Notes under the pieces: model-generated
What the model was told of the DNA's origin: nothing
What the model saw: only the letters and a program-made list of their open reading frames with translations
Databases searched by the model: none
Assembly (NCBI GenBank): GCA_019359095.1
Contig: JAHHHZ010000027.1
Location: forward strand, 110,749 to 174,748
From: Pleurocapsa minor HA4230-MV1
Lineage (GTDB): Bacteria > Cyanobacteriota > Cyanobacteriia > Cyanobacteriales > Xenococcaceae
DNA: 64,000 nucleotides
Reading direction: 5' to 3'
Position numbers and translations under genes: made by a program
Shown: in pieces, positions 17,273 to 25,829 of the stretch
Position numbering within the stretch: position 1 is the first letter of the stretch
How the letters are laid out: the number at the start of each line of letters is the position of its first letter

Positions 17273-18043
17273 ATGAGCAATCAATTACAATGTCTCATCT
17301 TTGATGTTGATGGCACTTTAGCCAATACAGAGCGAGATGGACACCGAGTCGCCTTTAATCGCGGGTTTCAAGCAGCAGGATTAGATTGGCATTGGTCAGT
17401 AGATTTATATGCTGAACTCCTTACTGTCTCTGGTGGCAAAGAACGGCTTAAATATTTTCTACGGCAATATCTTCCAGAATTTAAGCCAGATGGCGAGCTA
17501 AATGATTTTGTGGCTCATCTTCATCAGCTAAAAACCAAGTACTATCTAGAGTTACTACGTGATGGAGCAATTGGTCTGCGTCCAGGAGCAAAAAGACTAA
17601 TTGAAGAAGCTAGAGTAGCAGGAATTACTTTAGCGATCGCCACCACCACTTCTCTACCCAATGTAATTGAGCTGTTAGAAAAATACCTCGATCTAGACTG
17701 GTTTGCCGTAATTGCCGCAGGAGATATTGTCCCTGCTAAAAAACCAGCTCCAGATATTTATCATTATGTAATTAAACGTCTAGAATTAGACCCAGACAGG
17801 GTAATTGTTTTGGAAGATTCTGACAATGGACTAGAATCAGCGATCGCCGCAGGATTAACTACCGTTGTCACCGTCAACAGCTATACCGAGCAGCAAGACT
17901 TTAGCCAAGCTGCCTTAGTGGTCAGTGATTTGGGTGAGCCTGAGCAACCTTGTCGAGTTATTCAAGGAAATTTTGCGGGAAATTATCTAGATATAGCTGG
18001 TTTGCGATCGATGATCGAGATTAATTCACGAGTCTTGCACTAA
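17273..18043 (+). CDS. HAD-superfamily phosphatase, CbbY-like
   Basis: A 256-residue subfamily-I HAD hydrolase. Motif I is FDVDGTLANTE, motif II is ATTTSLPNV, the motif III lysine is in PAKKPAPDIY, and motif IV is LEDSDNGLESA. The cap region LTVSGGKERLKYFL matches the CbbY group, which dephosphorylates xylulose-1,5-bisphosphate, a misfire inhibitor of Rubisco. That substrate is inferred from similarity; related beta-phosphoglucomutases share the motifs. It is the last gene before a tandem-repeat-containing gap. Confidence 0.8.
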   Translation: MSNQLQCLIFDVDGTLANTERDGHRVAFNRGFQAAGLDWHWSVDLYAELLTVSGGKERLKYFLRQYLPEFKPDGELNDFVAHLHQLKTKYYLELLRDGAIGLRPGAKRLIEEARVAGITLAIATTTSLPNVIELLEKYLDLDWFAVIAAGDIVPAKKPAPDIYHYVIKRLELDPDRVIVLEDSDNGLESAIAAGLTTVVTVNSYTEQQDFSQAALVVSDLGEPEQPCRVIQGNFAGNYLDIAGLRSMIEINSRVLH

Positions 18044-18068
18044 GTAATCATTTTTAAAATACTACTTT

Positions 18069-18104
18069 CTACTTCCTATTTCCTACTTCCTACTTCCTAC
18101 TTCC
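18069..18104. repeat. Heptameric tandem repeat (CTACTTC)n
   Basis: Five consecutive seven-base units, CTACTTC with one CTATTTC variant, lie between the HAD gene and the flippase gene. Short tandemly repeated heptamers are a known feature of cyanobacterial intergenic DNA. No gene overlaps it. Confidence 0.8.
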
Positions 18105-18200
18105 AATAGAATCTCGTTTACCTAAGAATTACAAAGTTCATGGTATCTTGACCTAATATTTAGGATGGATAAATTTGAGCAATTTAATTAGGGCTGATTA

Positions 18201-19727
18201 GTGTCGCACCAAAGTAGTAACAATTCGCGAGGTAAAGACCGAGATTACTTCGATACAGATCATTTAGAAGGGAATTTAAAACGTCAATCAGTTCGTGGCG
18301 GTGCAGTAACGATTGTGGCTCAAGCCAGCAAATTTGTGATCAAACTGGGTTCTACCGCAGTATTGGCTCGCTTACTTGTTCCCGAAGATTATGGTCTGAT
18401 TGGCATGGCAACTGTCATTATTGGCTTTGTGGAATATTTTAAGGATTTGGGTTTATCAGCAGCCACGATTCAACAGGCTAAAATTGATCACCAGCAAGTT
18501 AGTACTTTGTTTTGGATTAATGTCGCGGTTGGCTGTCTGGTTGCTTTAGTTGTGGCTTTACTCGCCCCAGTAGTGGTATTAATCTATCAAGAGCCACGGT
18601 TAGGGGAAATTACCCTGTGTTTGGCAATTAGCTTTGTTTTTAGTGGTTTAACTGTACAGCATCAGGCATTGCTACAGCGACAGATGGAATTCTCTAGTTT
18701 GGCGAAAATTGAAATTATTGCCATGATTAGTGGCATTATTGGGTCGATTGTCTCCGCTTATTATGGTGCGGGATATTGGGCATTAGTTATTTTACAGCTA
18801 TTGACAGTTGTGTCCAATGCGATCGGCGTGTGGTTTTTTTGTCGCTGGCGACCAGGATGGCCCAGTCGAGATGCTAAAATCGGCTCGATGCTGAGTTTCG
18901 GGCGAGACTTGACTGGATTTAATATCATTAATTATTTTTCTCGCAATCTAGACAATTTTTTGATTGGTCGAGTTTGGGGAGCGCAACAATTAGGACTATA
19001 CGCTAAAGCATATCAATTGGTGCTGCTGCCCATCAATCAAATTAACGTGCCAGTCGATCGAGTCGCTTTACCAGCTTTATCTCGGTTGCAAAACAATCCA
19101 GCCAGATATCAGAAATATTATAGCAGAGCGCTTTTGGCGATCACTTTTTTGGGGATGCCCCTGGTCATGTTTTTATGTGTCTCAGCCGATAAGGTTATCC
19201 TCTTGTTACTTGGTAAGCAGTGGCTTAACGTCATTCCTATTTTTCAATTTTTGATTCCCGCAGCTTTTATTGGCACTTTTAATCTGGCGATGGGATGGGT
19301 ATACCAATCTCTAAATAGAAACGATCGCCAATTACGTTGGGGAATTTTTTCTTCTATAATCAACGTTATTATCTTCGCCGTAGCGATCAGGTGGGGAGCA
19401 TTGGGAATAGCTGCTGCCTATGGGTTATCGAGGATAATTATCGTAGTTCCCGCCATTATCTACTGCTACAGAGGAACTTGGCTGAAATTAACTGATTTCG
19501 TCGCCATCATTTTTTTGCCAGCTTTTGGCTCAATTGGTGCTGCAATTGGCGTGTTCATTTTACAACGTCTTTTTCTGGGAGAAATAGAGCTAAATGCTTT
19601 TGCTAGTCTATCTCTAGACTGTTTATTCTATCTTCTATTTTATAGTTCAATCTGGTTTTTAATTCCCCAGGGTAGAAAACGTTTACATGACATATTACAG
19701 ATAGTTGTAGAATATAAAAAAAAATAG
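18201..19727 (+). CDS. Oligosaccharide flippase / exopolysaccharide export protein (Wzx-like, MATE fold)
   Basis: A 508-residue polytopic protein with about 12-14 helices. The amphipathic N-terminus LKRQSVRGGAVTIVAQASKF leads into the polysaccharide synthase/flippase pattern AVLARLLVPEDYGLIGMATV. It should move lipid-linked sugar repeats across the plasma membrane. It starts with GTG at 18201. It opens the surface-polysaccharide cluster that runs to 27122; a methyltransferase follows 16 bases later. Confidence 0.85.
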   Translation: MSHQSSNNSRGKDRDYFDTDHLEGNLKRQSVRGGAVTIVAQASKFVIKLGSTAVLARLLVPEDYGLIGMATVIIGFVEYFKDLGLSAATIQQAKIDHQQVSTLFWINVAVGCLVALVVALLAPVVVLIYQEPRLGEITLCLAISFVFSGLTVQHQALLQRQMEFSSLAKIEIIAMISGIIGSIVSAYYGAGYWALVILQLLTVVSNAIGVWFFCRWRPGWPSRDAKIGSMLSFGRDLTGFNIINYFSRNLDNFLIGRVWGAQQLGLYAKAYQLVLLPINQINVPVDRVALPALSRLQNNPARYQKYYSRALLAITFLGMPLVMFLCVSADKVILLLLGKQWLNVIPIFQFLIPAAFIGTFNLAMGWVYQSLNRNDRQLRWGIFSSIINVIIFAVAIRWGALGIAAAYGLSRIIIVVPAIIYCYRGTWLKLTDFVAIIFLPAFGSIGAAIGVFILQRLFLGEIELNAFASLSLDCLFYLLFYSSIWFLIPQGRKRLHDILQIVVEYKKK

Positions 19728-19743
19728 AGTAAATTAATCATCA

Positions 19744-20460
19744 ATGAAACAAATTATCGGCAGAATTAAAACTAAAATAGAGCAATATTTATTGAAAAAT
19801 TCTTCACGAGTTTATCTATATAATTGTAATCAAGAATTTGCCTCTAAACTCAAACCTAATAGCTTAGTTTTAGATGCTGGAGCGGGTAATGCACCTTATC
19901 AAGAATTATTTGCTAATTTTAACTATGAAACTGCCGATAAATTTGATTCTTCTTGTAAATATGTATGCGATTTAGTTGCTATTCCAGTTCAAGATGAAAG
20001 ATTTGATTATATAGTCTGTAATCAGGTTTTAGAACATTTGCCAGAACCAAAACAGGCTTTAAAAGAATTATGTAGAGTTTTAAAAACTGGGGGAGAAATT
20101 ATTTGTACCACTCCCTTTTTTTACGAAGAGCATTTACAACCGAATGATTTCTATCGCTATACTCAATTTGGTCATGCTTATTTATTTAAGGAGGCTGGAT
20201 TTGAAGTAGAAAAAATTGAGTGGCTCGAAGGTTATTTTGGCACACTTGCTTATCAATTGGAAGTGGCTTATAGATCTCTACCGAGCGCCCTCACTAGCAT
20301 AGTCAAAAATTGGTTTGGCTTGGTATTATCTCCTTTTTTGATCTTATGCAAAGTTTTATTTTTGCTGTTGTCAGCTATTTTTTACCGCCTCGATCTTAAA
20401 GTAAAATTTACTTCTAATGGTCATCCCAAAAATTATGTAATTATCGCTAAAAAAGTTTAA
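19744..20460 (+). CDS. Class I SAM-dependent methyltransferase
   Basis: A 238-residue protein with motif I LVLDAGAGNAPYQEL (about 41-55), the acidic Asp of FDYIVCNQVLEHL, and the post-II LKTGGEIICTTPFF of the Methyltransf_11 type. The C-terminus carries a hydrophobic stretch (about 200-220) that could anchor it to the membrane. Position between the flippase and pyruvyl transferase genes suggests it methylates a sugar or lipid-linked intermediate. The acceptor is not known. Confidence 0.8.
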   Translation: MKQIIGRIKTKIEQYLLKNSSRVYLYNCNQEFASKLKPNSLVLDAGAGNAPYQELFANFNYETADKFDSSCKYVCDLVAIPVQDERFDYIVCNQVLEHLPEPKQALKELCRVLKTGGEIICTTPFFYEEHLQPNDFYRYTQFGHAYLFKEAGFEVEKIEWLEGYFGTLAYQLEVAYRSLPSALTSIVKNWFGLVLSPFLILCKVLFLLLSAIFYRLDLKVKFTSNGHPKNYVIIAKKV

Positions 20461-20595
20461 TTAAACAGTTTAAATTTAGTCAAATAATTGAGCAAAATAA
20501 AAGTATTATTTCCAAATAAGTGGATAAAAAATCTCCAGCTAAAAGAATAAGTTATTCCGTACAAAATATACTAAAACTTAGGTTTGAATTGAGTA

Positions 20596-21885
20596 ATGAA
20601 AATTATTATTTCTAATACCGTAATTTTAAACGGTGGGGATGCTGCTATCTTAATTAGCATTATCAAAATATTGCAGACTGCTTTTGGTAACGATACAGAA
20701 TTTATCATTTATGATAGCCAACCAGAAACAGCCAAAAAATATTATCCCCAGCTCAATTTACGCAGATTAATTTATGAGCAAAGTATAGATTCAATCAAGA
20801 TTAGATTTGTCGGCAGAATTATTAAGTTTATTAGCCAATGGCGATTAAAAGTAGCGGTTTTGTGTATATACAAACAAAAATTTAGTTTAGGTCGCTTATG
20901 CACCACAAAAGTAGAATATGATAGCTTACTTGATTATCAAACTGCCGATTTAATTGTTAGTACAGGTGGAACTTATTTAGTTGAAAACTATGGGTTAGAA
21001 GCGAGATTTTTTGATTATCAAATATCTTTAATGTTCAACAAGCCATTAATTTTTTTTACTCAATCTTTAGGCCCTTTTGAACAGGCTAAAAATCGTCAAA
21101 CTTTAAAAAATATTTTTGCTCACTCAGCATTAATTTTATTACGCGATCGCCAATCGGCAAAACACCTTCAAGAATTAGTTGCCCAGCAGAATAAAATTGA
21201 GGTTGTGGCTGATGCAGCTTTTGCTCTAGCTAACTTAACGGCTTTGTCAACTGCTAAAAACAAGCAAGATAATTTATTCCCTGCTAAAATTGCTATTTCG
21301 GTTAGGGATTGGCGCTATTTTAAAACTGTCGATCCTGCTATGGGAATTGCTAAATATATTCAAGCTTTAGTGGCTTTAACGGTGCATTTAGTTGAAAAAT
21401 ATCAGGTTAACATTACCTATATTTCTTCTTGTCAAGGAATTAAAGAATACTGGAAAGATGATTCAGAGTTTGCCTTAAATATTGTCAATCAATTACCTGC
21501 GGAAATTGCCAAATTTGTTACAGTAAATCGAGAGTTTCATGATCCAGAAACTCTAATTAACATAATTAGTGAATATGATTTAGTCATTGCCACAAGGTTA
21601 CATATGGCGATTTTATCATTGGGTGCTGGCGTTCCCGTATTTGCGATCGCTTATGAATTTAAAACTGAAGAATTATTTTGTAAACTAGGTCAGCAAGTAT
21701 CACTGATTGATATTGAAAACATAGACGAAAATGTCTTAATTAATCGAGTTGATGCTTTGATTAGTTCATTACCACAAGTTCGCCAGCAATTGTTTACAGG
21801 AGTTGAACAAGAGCGATTAAGTGCGTGGCAAACCAGCAATTTAGTTCGGCAGGCTTTTAAACAGTGGCAACTAGATCATCAGTAA
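20596..21885 (+). CDS. Polysaccharide pyruvyl transferase family protein
   Basis: A 429-residue protein of the CsaB/WcaK type. It contains NGGDAAILISIIKIL near the start, STGGTYLVENYG (about 118-129), a TQSLGPFEQAKN site, and the late ATRLHMAILSLGAGVPVFAI segment. It would transfer pyruvate from phosphoenolpyruvate to form a ketal on a sugar of the exopolysaccharide. It is the last gene before the inserted cassette at 21894, whose left end starts 9 bases after its stop codon. Confidence 0.8.
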   Translation: MKIIISNTVILNGGDAAILISIIKILQTAFGNDTEFIIYDSQPETAKKYYPQLNLRRLIYEQSIDSIKIRFVGRIIKFISQWRLKVAVLCIYKQKFSLGRLCTTKVEYDSLLDYQTADLIVSTGGTYLVENYGLEARFFDYQISLMFNKPLIFFTQSLGPFEQAKNRQTLKNIFAHSALILLRDRQSAKHLQELVAQQNKIEVVADAAFALANLTALSTAKNKQDNLFPAKIAISVRDWRYFKTVDPAMGIAKYIQALVALTVHLVEKYQVNITYISSCQGIKEYWKDDSEFALNIVNQLPAEIAKFVTVNREFHDPETLINIISEYDLVIATRLHMAILSLGAGVPVFAIAYEFKTEELFCKLGQQVSLIDIENIDENVLINRVDALISSLPQVRQQLFTGVEQERLSAWQTSNLVRQAFKQWQLDHQ

Positions 21886-21918
21886 AAAGATTAGGGCGTG
21901 TCATCTATATAAAAGGAA

Positions 21919-21996
21919 AAAAAATTAGCTGAAACTCTTTCAGAAACTAACCCCACCCAAACAGAGATTGAACTTGACTGGGATAAAATTGCCTAG
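21919..21996 (+). pseudogene. Possible coding remnant at the cassette's left end
   Basis: A short open stretch reads KLAETLSETNPTQTEIELDW then DKIA and a TAG at 21994. The composition is protein-like, but there is no start codon or ribosome site. It could be the tail of a gene whose front was lost when the cassette formed. Low certainty. Confidence 0.3.
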
Positions 21997-22055
21997 CCTA
22001 ATATAACTGATAATTTCTTTCCCTCTGTAAAAACTTATTTATACATTTCTCTAGT

Positions 22056-22619
22056 TTGATTAAGAAAGTGGCAGATGAGATTTGTGGTGTTGAGAAGCCT
22101 AAAACAACTACAGGTAATATGGATGAGATCAATTATTCTATACGTAAATACAACGCTCCGACCAATGATATAGGCCCATACACAGTAGAAACTGTTGGCA
22201 ATGAAATCAGAAATAACTCTGTAGCAACCAAAGCCTATCAGCGTATTAACGATCAAGGTTATGATGTCAGAATTAATTATGATAGACCACCCGAACCTGA
22301 AACTGTTGCTAGAACTCAACGAGATGTAAAAAACGTGGAAGTTTATGCACAGAACAATTACAGTACAGAAGATGTCGTAGGCACAATAGTTCACGAATCT
22401 ACTCATGTTGAGTATCGTCACAAGAAGAGAATACCATACAATACTCAATACGAAGAGTATAGAGCAGCCGTTAGAGAAAGAATTTATCGTAATAGCAAAA
22501 ACCCTTACAGACAAACTAGACCGACATTAGAAGAAAGACGTAGAATCTGGGAAGACGTGAAAAGAGATTATTCATATTTACAGCAAGGCAAGAATCCATT
22601 CGGAGGTGGCGGTGAGTAA
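22056..22619 (+). CDS. HExxH metallopeptidase-like protein, possible orphan toxin module
   Basis: A 187-residue protein. A zinc-peptidase motif VHESTHVEY (HExxH, about 112-116) is followed by YEEYRAAVRERIY, which could give the third zinc ligand. This layout fits zincin toxin domains of polymorphic toxins, or an ImmA-like peptidase. It starts with TTG at 22056, but the frame is open upstream to 22014 with no better start, so it may be the C-terminal piece of a larger protein. The C-terminus is basic and ends in five codons (GGGGE) that double as the next gene's ribosome site. I do not recognise the exact family. Confidence 0.55.
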   Translation: MIKKVADEICGVEKPKTTTGNMDEINYSIRKYNAPTNDIGPYTVETVGNEIRNNSVATKAYQRINDQGYDVRINYDRPPEPETVARTQRDVKNVEVYAQNNYSTEDVVGTIVHESTHVEYRHKKRIPYNTQYEEYRAAVRERIYRNSKNPYRQTRPTLEERRRIWEDVKRDYSYLQQGKNPFGGGGE

Positions 22620-23130
22620 AGTAATTAGCTTCAAGAGAGGCAAAACACCCTATGAAGAGATAGTAAGGCTACACAAAGAAGGCTACGTAGTAATATGTCC
22701 TCTATGTAAATCAGAACTAGTATTTCAAGAGTCGGGTGTTTGGTGTCCTAAGAATCCAAATCATTATGAAGTACATATTTATCCTGGTAAATTTGCCAGA
22801 AAAATGCGAGAACAAAGTAGAGAATGGGGAATTAAGGAAACTACAAAAAAATTGCAAAAAAAAGGATATACAGAAGAACAAATTAAATCAGAAATAATTC
22901 AGCTTTATTATCGTCAACCACAGTCTTTTGTGAAAGCCATAGATGAAAATATTGATGAGGTAACACTGGATGCTTTACCAGAAGAGCTAGATAAACACAT
23001 TCAATTCTTCATAGAAAATCATAAAAGGCATGGTTACAAGCATATAGAAACCACCCAACCTTTAGACAATGAAGGTTATGATATTCGCAAAAGAGTTTAC
23101 ATTCGATTTGCAAAAAAACAGAAAATATAA
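22612..23130 (+). CDS. Unknown zinc-ribbon protein, possible immunity or partner of the upstream peptidase
   Basis: A 172-residue protein. The GTG at 22612 is chosen because GGAGG (22602-22606) sits 5 bases upstream; the alternative GTG at 22606 overlaps that site. It overlaps the upstream stop by 8 bases, so translation is probably coupled. A ribbon-like CPLCKSELVF...GVWCP segment (about 24-42) is followed by a charged helical region and a second small domain near the C-terminus. The family is not recognised. Operon structure with a toxin-like gene makes an immunity role plausible, but this is inference. Confidence 0.55.
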   Translation: MSKVISFKRGKTPYEEIVRLHKEGYVVICPLCKSELVFQESGVWCPKNPNHYEVHIYPGKFARKMREQSREWGIKETTKKLQKKGYTEEQIKSEIIQLYYRQPQSFVKAIDENIDEVTLDALPEELDKHIQFFIENHKRHGYKHIETTQPLDNEGYDIRKRVYIRFAKKQKI

Positions 23131-23492
23131 AGTCATTCTTGTGTTGGTCAGTCTAAGCTTATATTCATTACTGAAATGCAAAATTTTCTAGATAAGATAT
23201 TTGATTATGAAAACAATATTACAAAGTAGGTACGATTCGGATAAAAGAACATCTAAACTATCAAAAATTAATTGATAGCTCGTTTTACATTTGTTTAATT
23301 ACGGCAATTGAAGATAGACGAACTATTTTCACTTCCACATTCCCAACTACATACTACTCCTTCAAAAGCGCGATCGCATTCCCCAATTTACAATAACCAA
23401 ACTTAGAGTAAAGCGATCGCTTTTTTCTAATTGATGACACGCCCTAGTCAAATAAATTTTACTTTAAATCAAATAAAAATAAATAGTTTAAA

Positions 23493-24725
23493 ATGCGTAT
23501 TGCTGTTCTTGTCGATCAATTTCCCAGTTTATCAGAAACCTTTATTTTAAATCAGATTACGGGGTTAATCGATCGCGGTCATGAGGTAGATATTTATGGC
23601 GATCATCCAGGAAATATGCAGAAAACTCATGCTGAAATACAGCAATATAATCTTTTAGAGCGTACTTATTATACTCCTATTCCCACTAATGCTTTAGGAC
23701 GAATTGTTTCGGCTATTTTTTTATTTTTACGTCATTTTTTTATAGCACCCAAGGTTTTATTACGAGCAATTAATTTTGTCCGATATAATTCTACTAATTA
23801 TGGGAAACCTGCTACTTTTCTCAAGCCTCTTTATCTAATAATTCCCTGGTTAGATAAGGCTCCCTATGATGTTATTCTGTGTCACTATGGACGCAATGGA
23901 TTAAAAGCAACTCTATTACGAGATTTAGGAATTACTCAAGGAAAAATTGCCGTTTTCTTTCACGGTTATGATATTTCTCGTTATTTAGATATGCATGGTG
24001 AAGATACTTATAATTATCTTTTTGAGCAAGCCGATCTACTTCTACCAATTAGTCAACATTGGCAAAAAAAATTAATCGATCTTGGCTGCAATCCCAATAA
24101 GACTTTAGTGCATCATATGGGCATTAACTGTAGCAAATTTAATTATATCAAACCTTCGTCTCAAGAACAAATTTCATTACTTAGTGTTGCTCGCTTAGTC
24201 GAAAAAAAAGGACTAGAGTATAGTATTCGAGCAGTGGCGCAGTTAATTCCCCATTATCCTAATTTACAATATCGGATTATTGGAGATGGTGTTTTAAAAC
24301 AAGAACTAGAAAATTTAATTAAACAGTTGAATGTAAGCAATCAGATTAAATTATTAGGCTGGAAACAACAACAGGAAATTATTAGCATAATGGAAAATTC
24401 TGCTTTAGTTTTAGCTCCAAGTGTTACTAGTCATCATGGCGATTGTGAAGGAATTCCTGTTTGTCTGATGGAATCAATGGCCAAAGGACTACCTGTAATT
24501 AGCACCTATCATAGTGGCATTCCCGAACTGATTGAAGATGGAAAATCTGGATATTTGTTGCTAGAAAGAGATATTTCGGGCATTGTCAGCAGAATTGAAA
24601 TTTTGCTTAATGACATTAAACTGAGGACAGAAATCGGTTTAGCTGCTCGTCAAAAGGTAGAGCAGGAATACAATATTGAACTTCTGAATAATCGTCTTGA
24701 AGAAATTTTACAACAGCTAGTTTAA
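23493..24725 (+). CDS. Glycosyltransferase family 4
   Basis: A 410-residue GT-B enzyme. The N-terminal domain begins AVLVDQFPSLSETFILNQI, typical of the colanic-acid type WcaL/AmsK subgroup. The C-terminal domain has the nucleotide-sugar site EGIPVCLMESMAKGLPVIST (EX7E, about 321-340) and GWKQQQEIISIM. It adds a sugar to the lipid-linked repeat in the cytoplasm. It begins 48 bases after the right end of the inserted cassette. Confidence 0.88.
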   Translation: MRIAVLVDQFPSLSETFILNQITGLIDRGHEVDIYGDHPGNMQKTHAEIQQYNLLERTYYTPIPTNALGRIVSAIFLFLRHFFIAPKVLLRAINFVRYNSTNYGKPATFLKPLYLIIPWLDKAPYDVILCHYGRNGLKATLLRDLGITQGKIAVFFHGYDISRYLDMHGEDTYNYLFEQADLLLPISQHWQKKLIDLGCNPNKTLVHHMGINCSKFNYIKPSSQEQISLLSVARLVEKKGLEYSIRAVAQLIPHYPNLQYRIIGDGVLKQELENLIKQLNVSNQIKLLGWKQQQEIISIMENSALVLAPSVTSHHGDCEGIPVCLMESMAKGLPVISTYHSGIPELIEDGKSGYLLLERDISGIVSRIEILLNDIKLRTEIGLAARQKVEQEYNIELLNNRLEEILQQLV

Positions 24726-24813
24726 AAACCCGCCAATAATTTGATTATCGAGTTCTTAACTCAAAAATATGTTACTGTTTCGGAACATTTATTTATTTAA
24801 TTCATAATTTTCA

Positions 24814-25758
24814 ATGACAGGAAATGAGGGAAAGTTAATCAGCGTTGTTATCCCGACTTATAACCGCAGTGATTTAATCTTCAGAGCGATTTCTTCAGTC
24901 ATAGCTCAGTCATACTCGAACCTGGAAATAATCGTTGTAGATGATGCTTCGCAAGAGGACATTGCGGGAGTAATACAGCAAATCAATGATTCTCGTATCC
25001 GATATCTTCGTCACCCTCATAACCTTGGTGGCTCGGAATCTAGAAATACAGGAATTAAACATGCCACAGGAGAGTTTATCGCTTTTTTAGATTCTGATGA
25101 TGTATGGTTGCCTCACAAGCTACAAAGCCAGCTAGATGCGGTGAAGCAGGTAGCAACCCAATATAATCTTGTCTGTTACAGCAAGTTCCAATTACATCCT
25201 AATTTATTTTATGCTCAATCAATTTTTCCCTCCCAAGGAAAAAAAACGTCAGAAACGATTCCCGACTACTTATGGATATCCAGAGGAGAAATGCTGACAA
25301 GTACTCTCTTAGTTTCTCGTGAGTTAGCCGTAAAAACTTTGTTTAAACCTGGACTGATCAAACATCAAGATTTAGACTTTGTAATTAGGTTAGAACAACA
25401 AGGAGCTACATTCATTTTTGTACCTCAAGTTTTGACAATTTGGCATAATGAATCCCGAAGCGATCGCACTTCAAAAATCAACAACTATCAACTTTCTTTA
25501 AACTGGATTAATACTTATCAAGACCACATTTGTGATCGAGCAATTAAAGGATTTATCTTGAAGGAAGTCGCCCCAAAAATGCTCGTAGATGCTGAAAAAA
25601 AACCACAGGCAATTAAAATACTAGTAGCAGGACTACGGGATCGACTTATTCCCCTGAACTATTTTTTATTTTTATTGATTAAACAAGCAGTGCCTCGCAA
25701 ATATCAGTTACTTTTAAAAGCTTTATTCCAAAAGGCTAAGTTGATTAGTAATATTTAA
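24814..25758 (+). CDS. Glycosyltransferase family 2
   Basis: A 314-residue GT-A enzyme. It shows VVIPTYNRSDLIFRAISSVI and IIVVDDAS at the nucleotide site, then the metal-binding AFLDSDDVWLPHK (about 90-102). No transmembrane helix is evident, though the C-terminus is hydrophobic enough to sit at the membrane. It belongs to the polysaccharide cluster between the GT4 and polymerase genes. The transferred sugar cannot be predicted. Confidence 0.88.
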   Translation: MTGNEGKLISVVIPTYNRSDLIFRAISSVIAQSYSNLEIIVVDDASQEDIAGVIQQINDSRIRYLRHPHNLGGSESRNTGIKHATGEFIAFLDSDDVWLPHKLQSQLDAVKQVATQYNLVCYSKFQLHPNLFYAQSIFPSQGKKTSETIPDYLWISRGEMLTSTLLVSRELAVKTLFKPGLIKHQDLDFVIRLEQQGATFIFVPQVLTIWHNESRSDRTSKINNYQLSLNWINTYQDHICDRAIKGFILKEVAPKMLVDAEKKPQAIKILVAGLRDRLIPLNYFLFLLIKQAVPRKYQLLLKALFQKAKLISNI

Positions 25759-25829
25759 TTAATCTCAAAATTAATAAATCTAAAAAATTATCAGATAATC
25801 ATGATTACGGAGAAAATTGAACAAATTAA

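Larger units (their letters stand above)
21894..23444 (+). mobile_element. Transposase-less cassette bounded by 12-bp terminal inverted repeats
   Basis: GGGCGTGTCATC at 21894-21905 and its exact reverse complement GATGACACGCCC at 23433-23444 define a 1551-base segment. Both ends are flanked by TA, consistent with a TA target duplication. IS-type ends of this style occur in the IS5 and IS630/Tc1 groups. No transposase frame is present. Instead it holds a metallopeptidase-like gene and an overlapping second gene. It interrupts an otherwise same-strand polysaccharide cluster. The best reading is a mobile insertion cassette moved in trans, or an IS whose transposase was replaced. Confidence 0.7.

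Noticed and set aside
18069..18104. CRISPR-like array
   Set aside because: It is a seven-base simple tandem repeat without spacers.
22035..22514. 159-residue minus-strand frame
   Set aside because: It is the antisense of the HExxH gene; Cys/Phe/Ile-rich low-complexity composition typical of a shadow frame.
21894..23444. Ordinary autonomous insertion sequence
   Set aside because: No frame in the interval resembles a transposase (no DDE pattern or long frame in either strand).
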